Below are positions 59,247 through 64,000 of a stretch of DNA of 64,000 nucleotides, piece after piece (position 1 is the stretch's first letter; every line of letters starts with the position of its first letter). The position numbers and the translations under genes are program-made. The notes beneath the pieces were generated by a model. That model did no database searches and was not told the DNA's origin. It was given only the letters and a program-made list of their open reading frames with translations. The stretch lies in NCBI GenBank assembly GCA_019425655.1, contig NQWY01000012.1, forward strand, positions 24,495 to 88,494. The letters are read 5' to 3'. Source of the DNA: Rhizophagus prolifer (taxonomy: Eukaryota; Glomeromycota; Glomeromycetes; Glomerales; Glomeraceae).

Positions 59247-60275
59247 ATGAGCGAAGAAGTCAAAAAATTTAAAGTTACCATAGACGGACAAACTACCGAA
59301 GTTTTGCCGGGCACTTCTATTCTGGAAGCAGCTAGACAGATCGGTGGAAAATCTGTACCTCCGGCAATGTGCTACTACAGCAAATTGGAAACCAGTGGTG
59401 GTAGATGTAGAACTTGTCTTGTAGAAGTTTCCAAAGGCTCTGAAGCAGACCCAAGACCAATGCCAAAATTGGTTGCAAGCTGTAGAACTGGTGTAATGGA
59501 CGGAATGGAAGTAAAAAACTTAACTTCTGAAAAAGCACAGGAAGGCAGAAAAGCAGTTACGGAATTCCTTTTGGTAAATCACCCATTGGATTGCCCTGTT
59601 TGCGACCAGGCCGGAGAATGTCACCTTCAGGATCTCGGTTACGAGCACGGAAATCTTGAAACGAGAACAGAATTCGAAAGAAATACTTACGATGCAGATG
59701 ACATCGGTCCATACATCAAATTGAATATGAACCGTTGCATCCTTTGTGCAAGATGTGTATTGGCTGCCAATCAGTTGACAGAAAAAAGAGAGCACGGAAT
59801 TCTTTACAGAGGTGACCACGCAGAGATATCAACAATGCTGAACAAAGCTTTGGATAATGATTTCATCGGAAACGTGATTGATGTTTGTCCGGTTGGCGCT
59901 TTGACGGACAGAACCGCCAGATTTGCAAGCAGAGTTTGGTTTACTAAGCCTTATAACGCAACTTGTAGTTGTACAAAATGTAGCGGAAAAGCGGTACTTT
60001 GGATGAAAGGTGATGAAGTGGTAAGAGTAACGGCCAGAAAAGACCAATATGGTGAAGTTGAGGACTGGATATGTAACGAGTGTCGTTTTGAGAAAAAAGA
60101 TACTGCACTTTGGAATATCGAAGGACCGAGACATATCGACAGACACTCTGTTATTTCTCTCAACCATTATGAGAAAAAAACAGACAGTTATAATGTTTTG
60201 GAAAATCCTGAGGCTAAAGAAATTGGCTTGAAAGACGAAAAAGAAATTGAAAAATTAGATAACGAGATCATTTAA
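59247..60275 (+). CDS. nuoG: NADH-quinone oxidoreductase subunit G, compact form
   Basis: The 342-residue protein has an N-terminal [2Fe-2S] ferredoxin domain (CYYSKLETSGGRCRTCLVEV), the His/Cys3 cluster motif HPLDCPVCDQAGECHLQDLG, and ligands for two more clusters (CILCARC, CPVGALTDRTA). A short Cys-rich segment follows (CSCTKCSG, WICNECRF). The large molybdopterin-like C-terminal domain present in E. coli NuoG (about 900 residues) is absent. Such short forms are usual in flavobacteria, as far as I know. It carries electrons through the peripheral arm. Confidence 0.93.
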   Translation: MSEEVKKFKVTIDGQTTEVLPGTSILEAARQIGGKSVPPAMCYYSKLETSGGRCRTCLVEVSKGSEADPRPMPKLVASCRTGVMDGMEVKNLTSEKAQEGRKAVTEFLLVNHPLDCPVCDQAGECHLQDLGYEHGNLETRTEFERNTYDADDIGPYIKLNMNRCILCARCVLAANQLTEKREHGILYRGDHAEISTMLNKALDNDFIGNVIDVCPVGALTDRTARFASRVWFTKPYNATCSCTKCSGKAVLWMKGDEVVRVTARKDQYGEVEDWICNECRFEKKDTALWNIEGPRHIDRHSVISLNHYEKKTDSYNVLENPEAKEIGLKDEKEIEKLDNEII

Positions 60276-60310
60276 GTTCTTCAATCTAATCAAATTTCAA
60301 ATAAAAACTT

Positions 60311-61372
60311 ATGGAATTAATTACATTCAAATTGATATTGGTACTTGCCCTGTTCTTGTTAGCATTAACAATTGCTGCATATTCTACCTGGGCAGAAAGA
60401 AAAGTTGCTGCAGTAATGCAAGATAGAATCGGACCTAGCAAAGCCGGACCATTCGGATTACTGCAACCGCTTGCTGATGGTGGAAAGTTTTTCTTTAAAG
60501 AAGATTTTACACCGGCCAATGCAGAGCGATTTCTTTTTATATTAGGACCTTCATTAGTCATGTTCATCTCTCTGATTACCGGAGCAGTAATTCCTTGGGG
60601 AAAAAGTCTGAACATTGGCGGAACGTCTTTCGATCTTCAGGTTGCCAATATAGACGTAGGTGTTCTTTACATCATTGGTATGGCTTCAATCGGAGTTTAT
60701 GGAATTATGATCGGAGGCTGGGCTTCTAATAACAAATATTCTTTGATTGGTGCAATCCGTGCTTCTTCTCAGATGATCTCTTACGAATTGGCAATGGGAC
60801 TAGCACTTCTTTCTATCATTATGATGACAGGAAGTCTTGATCTTAAAGTCATTTCTGAATCTCAGGCTACAGGAAAACTTTGGGGATTATTCGAATTAGA
60901 CGGGATGAACTGGAATATTTTCTATCAGCCATTAGCATTTTTAGTTTTTATTATTGCAGCTTTGGCGGAAACCAACAGACATCCTTTTGACTTGCCGGAA
61001 TGTGAATCAGAATTAGTAACAGGATATTCTACAGAATATTCTTCTATGAAACTGGGATTGTACATGTTTGGAGAATATGTGAATATGTTCATTTCCAATG
61101 CATTTATGGTTGCTCTTTTCTTCGGAGGTTACAATTTCCCTGGAATCGAATGGGTTACTCAGAACTGGGGAGAAAATGCAGCAGGAATTCTAAGTATCGT
61201 AGCATTCCTTACAAAAACAATCATCGGAATTTTGATCTTTATGTGGATCAGATGGACACTTCCAAGATTCAGATATGACCAGTTGATGCACCTTGGATGG
61301 AAAACTTTAATCCCATTGGCTTTGATAAACCTGATGATAACTGGTGCCGTAATTTTGGCATTCGGAAATTAA
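60311..61372 (+). CDS. nuoH: NADH-quinone oxidoreductase subunit H
   Basis: The 353-residue membrane subunit has eight or so helices. Characteristic segments are AERKVAAVMQDRIGPSKAGPFGLLQPLADGGKFFFKEDFTP, SYELAMGLALLSII and the quinone-site loop ETNRHPFDLPECESELVTGYSTEYSSMKLG. NuoH joins the membrane arm to the peripheral arm and forms part of the quinone tunnel. Its start is an ATG 36 bp after nuoG. Confidence 0.97.
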   Translation: MELITFKLILVLALFLLALTIAAYSTWAERKVAAVMQDRIGPSKAGPFGLLQPLADGGKFFFKEDFTPANAERFLFILGPSLVMFISLITGAVIPWGKSLNIGGTSFDLQVANIDVGVLYIIGMASIGVYGIMIGGWASNNKYSLIGAIRASSQMISYELAMGLALLSIIMMTGSLDLKVISESQATGKLWGLFELDGMNWNIFYQPLAFLVFIIAALAETNRHPFDLPECESELVTGYSTEYSSMKLGLYMFGEYVNMFISNAFMVALFFGGYNFPGIEWVTQNWGENAAGILSIVAFLTKTIIGILIFMWIRWTLPRFRYDQLMHLGWKTLIPLALINLMITGAVILAFGN

Positions 61373-61439
61373 TATTGAATATAAAATTAAGATAACAGAC
61401 AAGATTAGTCTAGGATCAAAAGTTGTTTCGAACAAGGAA

Positions 61440-61952
61440 ATGACCCTTGCAGAAAAAATCTACCTTCCGGCGATATTCAAAGGAATGGGGATTACATTGA
61501 AGCACGCTGTCAGAAATATTGTAAAAGGTCCGCCAATCTATCCTTATCCGGAGGTTGACAAACCGAGAGCGGAAATATGGAGAGGACAACACGTTCTTAA
61601 AAGAGATGAAGAAGGAAGAGAAAGATGTACTGCTTGTGGGCTATGCGCAGTAGCTTGCCCGGCTGAAGCGATCACCATGACGGCGGCTGAAAGAACCAAA
61701 GACGAAAAAGATCTTTACAGAGAAGAAAAATATGCCTCAATCTATGAAATCAATATGTTGAGATGTATCTTCTGCGGTATGTGTGAAGAAGCATGCCCAA
61801 AATCTGCTATCTATCTTACCGACAGGCTGGTAGATGTGGAAACCAACAGAGGTTCTTTTATCTATGGTAAGGACAAACTGGTAGAAAAAATAAATGAAAG
61901 GATTGACATTACCACAAGACAATCTGAGAAACAAAAAAATGCAGTAAAATAA
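61440..61952 (+). CDS. nuoI: NADH-quinone oxidoreductase subunit I
   Basis: The 170-residue protein has two [4Fe-4S] clusters (N6a, N6b) bound by CTACGLCAVACPAEAI and CIFCGMCEEACPKSAI, set in a fold beginning LKHAVRNIVKGPPIYPYPEV. It relays electrons from NuoG to NuoB. Its stop overlaps the nuoJ start (TAATG), a tight translational coupling. Confidence 0.97.
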   Translation: MTLAEKIYLPAIFKGMGITLKHAVRNIVKGPPIYPYPEVDKPRAEIWRGQHVLKRDEEGRERCTACGLCAVACPAEAITMTAAERTKDEKDLYREEKYASIYEINMLRCIFCGMCEEACPKSAIYLTDRLVDVETNRGSFIYGKDKLVEKINERIDITTRQSEKQKNAVK

Positions 61953-62449
61953 TGGATCAGTTTTTATTTTTCTTAGTAGCATTTTTAGCTATTGCAAGTG
62001 CTGTTTATTTTGTATTCGCAAGAAATCCTTTGTATGCAATCCTGTCACTTATTGTCACAATGTTCTCTATCGCGGGAATGTATATTCTTCTTAATGCACA
62101 ATTTTTGGGAATTGTTCAGATCATTGTCTATGCAGGAGCGATTATGGTATTGTTTCTTTATATCCTGATGATGCTGAACTTGAATAAAGAAGATGAAAGC
62201 AAAAAAGCAAATCTTCCGAAATTCATCGGTATTTTTTCTGTTTGCATTTTATTCGTAGGAATGTTAGGTGCTTACAAAGGTCTTACCGGAAAAACAACCG
62301 CTGCTGAAAGTATTGATAACTCGGTAGGTTTGACGAAAAACCTGGGAAGATTATTGTTTAATGAATATGTATTACCATTCGAATTGGCATCGATTCTGAT
62401 TTTAGCAGGAATCGTTGGCGCTGTTCTTATCGGTAAAAAAGATTTATAA
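61952..62449 (+). CDS. nuoJ: NADH-quinone oxidoreductase subunit J
   Basis: The 165-residue membrane protein has five helices and the conserved AIASAVYFVFARNPLYAILSLIVTMFSIAGMYILLNAQFLGIVQIIVYAGAIMVLFLYILMMLNL segment (pi-bulge helix region). It is part of the membrane arm next to NuoK and NuoA. Start ATG overlaps the nuoI stop. Confidence 0.96.
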   Translation: MDQFLFFLVAFLAIASAVYFVFARNPLYAILSLIVTMFSIAGMYILLNAQFLGIVQIIVYAGAIMVLFLYILMMLNLNKEDESKKANLPKFIGIFSVCILFVGMLGAYKGLTGKTTAAESIDNSVGLTKNLGRLLFNEYVLPFELASILILAGIVGAVLIGKKDL

Positions 62450-62453
62450 GATT

Positions 62454-62783
62454 ATGGGAGACGTGAATACATTTATACAACAGGTGCCTTTGGAATATTT
62501 CATCATTCTGAGTACCGTTTTATTTTGCCTTGGTGTTTTGGGAGTTTTGCTTCGTAAAAATGCTATCGTGATTTTGGGATGTGTAGAATTGATGCTTAAC
62601 TCCGTAAATCTTTTATTAGCAGCTTTCTCTGCTTACAAAGGTGATGGTAACGGACAGCTTTTGGTTTTTTTCATCATGGTAGTTGCTGCAGCAGAAGTAG
62701 CTGTAGGTTTGGCAATTATCGCAATGATGTACAGAAATACCAGATCTGTAGACGTCAGTATTTTTAATAAATTAAGAGGATAA
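62454..62783 (+). CDS. nuoK: NADH-quinone oxidoreductase subunit K
   Basis: The 109-residue protein (ATG at 62454, MGDVNTFIQQV) has three helices and the functional Glu in GCVELMLNSVNLLLAAFSAY plus Glu in VAAAEVAVGLAIIAMMYR. These Glu residues belong to the proton path of the membrane arm. I chose this ATG rather than a longer upstream frame because it lies 4 bp after nuoJ and gives a normal length. Confidence 0.97.
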   Translation: MGDVNTFIQQVPLEYFIILSTVLFCLGVLGVLLRKNAIVILGCVELMLNSVNLLLAAFSAYKGDGNGQLLVFFIMVVAAAEVAVGLAIIAMMYRNTRSVDVSIFNKLRG

Positions 62784-62790
62784 GAAAGGA

Positions 62791-64000
62791 ATGGAAAATT
62801 TAGTTTACGCAATTGTACTTTTACCTTTAGCCGGATTCCTGATTAACGGGCTTTTTGGGAAAAACCTTCCGAAAGCGTTTGTTGGAGGATTGGCAACTTT
62901 GGTGGTTTTCGCTTCGTTTGTTATCACAACAAGTATATTTTTAGGATTCAAAAGTGACAGCGCACCGGTTGTTGTTAAAGCTTTTGAATGGTTCCGGGTG
63001 AATGGTATTCAGGTTAATTTTGGATTCCAGATTGATCAGTTATCATTAATGATGGTCATGATTATTACAGGAATCGGATCATTGATCCACCTCTACTCCA
63101 TTGGCTATATGAGCCACGACAAAGGATTTTATAAGTTTTTCACTTACCTTAATCTGTTTATTTTCTCGATGTTGCTTTTGGTTCTAGGAAGCAACTATCT
63201 GATCTTATTTATTGGTTGGGAAGGTGTAGGACTTTGTTCATACCTATTGATTGGATTCTGGTATACCAACGAAGATTATGGAAAAGCTGCAAGAAAGGCT
63301 TTCATCATGAACCGTATCGGTGACCTAGGATTATTGATCGGTATTTTTGCAATCGCTGCACAAGTTAACGCTATCGATTATCTGAGTGTTGCTGAAAATT
63401 CATCAAAATTCGCTTTAGACAGCAGTGCGATCATTTTCATCACAGTAAGTTTATTTATCGGAGCTGTTGGTAAATCTGCACAGATCCCTTTATTCACTTG
63501 GTTACCGGATGCGATGGCAGGTCCAACACCGGTTTCCGCTTTGATCCACGCTGCAACAATGGTAACAGCGGGTGTATATTTGGTAGTAAGAAGTAATTTC
63601 TTATTCTCATTAGCACCTTCAACATTAAATTTAATTTTATTCATAGGAATTGCTACATCTTTGGTTGCTGCTTTTATTGGATTAAGACAAAATGATATTA
63701 AAAAGGTATTAGCGTATTCTACGGTTTCTCAGTTAGGATTTATGTTCATTGCTTTAGGCGCAGGAGCTTACACAACCGGAATGTTCCATGTAATGACACA
63801 CGCCTTCTTCAAAGCATTGTTATTCTTAGGAGCCGGCTCTGTGATCCACGCTATGAGCGGCGAACAGGATATGCGCTTCATGGGAGGACTGAGAAAAAAA
63901 ATCCCTGTAACTTACTGGACTTTCCTGATCGGAACATTAGCAATTACAGGTATTCCACCCTTGTCTGGTATGGTTTCTAAAGACGAAATCTTAACGCACA
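62791..64000 (+). CDS. nuoL: NADH-quinone oxidoreductase subunit L, 3' end beyond window
   Basis: From the ATG at 62791 (MENLVYAIVLLPLAGFLING) the frame stays open to the window edge (about 403 codons of an expected 600 or so). It contains the antiporter-like features LLVLGSNYLILFIGWEGVGLCSYLLIGFWY (Glu in TM5) and KSAQIPLFTWLPDAMAGPTPVSALIHAATMVTAGVYLV (Lys in TM7), and GMFHVMTHAFFKALLFLGAGSVIHAM (Lys in TM8). NuoL is a proton pump of complex I. Confidence 0.97.
   Translation, partial: MENLVYAIVLLPLAGFLINGLFGKNLPKAFVGGLATLVVFASFVITTSIFLGFKSDSAPVVVKAFEWFRVNGIQVNFGFQIDQLSLMMVMIITGIGSLIHLYSIGYMSHDKGFYKFFTYLNLFIFSMLLLVLGSNYLILFIGWEGVGLCSYLLIGFWYTNEDYGKAARKAFIMNRIGDLGLLIGIFAIAAQVNAIDYLSVAENSSKFALDSSAIIFITVSLFIGAVGKSAQIPLFTWLPDAMAGPTPVSALIHAATMVTAGVYLVVRSNFLFSLAPSTLNLILFIGIATSLVAAFIGLRQNDIKKVLAYSTVSQLGFMFIALGAGAYTTGMFHVMTHAFFKALLFLGAGSVIHAMSGEQDMRFMGGLRKKIPVTYWTFLIGTLAITGIPPLSGMVSKDEILTH

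Overview
This window reads as a chromosomal segment of a flavobacterium of the Chryseobacterium/Epilithonimonas type (Bacteroidota, Weeksellaceae-like). The evidence is its AT-rich sequence, many promoters with the Bacteroidota -7 box TAnnTTTG and weak Shine-Dalgarno sites, several secreted proteins ending in type IX secretion (T9SS) sorting domains, a TonB-dependent receptor with an N-terminal carboxypeptidase-like domain, a GT117/DUF2723 membrane protein, and proteins that resemble Chryseobacterium versions throughout. I see no prophage, plasmid, transposase or CRISPR array. The content is mostly core metabolism plus envelope and secreted proteins.

Layout. 1-3.6 kb (minus strand): a glycosyltransferase pair (GT2 cut by the window edge, and GT87), dapD, an NlpC/P60 lipoprotein, tRNA-Ala(GGC) with a strong terminator, and a DUF2007 protein. 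3.7-6.6 kb: a two-gene lysine-degradation operon (lysine 6-aminotransferase and an ALDH7-type aminoadipate semialdehyde dehydrogenase) behind a promoter with a TetR-like dyad. 6.8-12 kb: a small membrane protein, era, a T9SS cargo protein, a DHH phosphoesterase (NrnA type), and an alpha/beta-hydrolase cluster. 12-16.5 kb (minus): orphan ExbD, GNAT, DsbD, and a tilS reading frame interrupted by two frameshifts. 16.5-27 kb: OmpA-type lipoprotein, O-methyltransferase, second NlpC/P60 enzyme, TonB receptor, kdsA, DUF1697, GT117. 27-29.5 kb: a cysteine-synthase-like enzyme followed by an alpha-oxoamine synthase, best read as the capnine sulfonolipid pair CapA/CapB. 29.5-36.5 kb: serine hydrolase, an exact 21-bp tandem array, DNA glycosylase tag, a fused UMP synthase, and a dead-peptidase/beta-barrel protein. 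36.5-42 kb (minus): five exported proteins, of which four carry T9SS sorting domains, including a metzincin-like protease and three similar small cargoes. 42-53.6 kb: a giant outer-membrane protein, rhodanese, SDR threonine dehydrogenase, deacetylase-like protein, metallophosphoesterase, KAS III, YigZ, YugP and GNAT proteins. 53.7-64 kb: nuoABCDEF, an unrelated outer-membrane gene, then nuoGHIJK and the start of nuoL.

The most interesting points are: (i) both the nuoB/nuoC and nuoC/nuoD junctions lack a normal start codon although the homologous reading frames continue upstream; (ii) tilS carries two compensating frameshifts, one at a T7 run; (iii) there is an exact-period 21-bp array in a divergent promoter region; (iv) a short inverted-repeat element family supplies the start of dsbD in one place; (v) an outer-membrane gene sits inside the complex I operon; (vi) the sulfonolipid pair. 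I did not find a clear undescribed multi-gene system. All function calls come from reading the translations without database searches.
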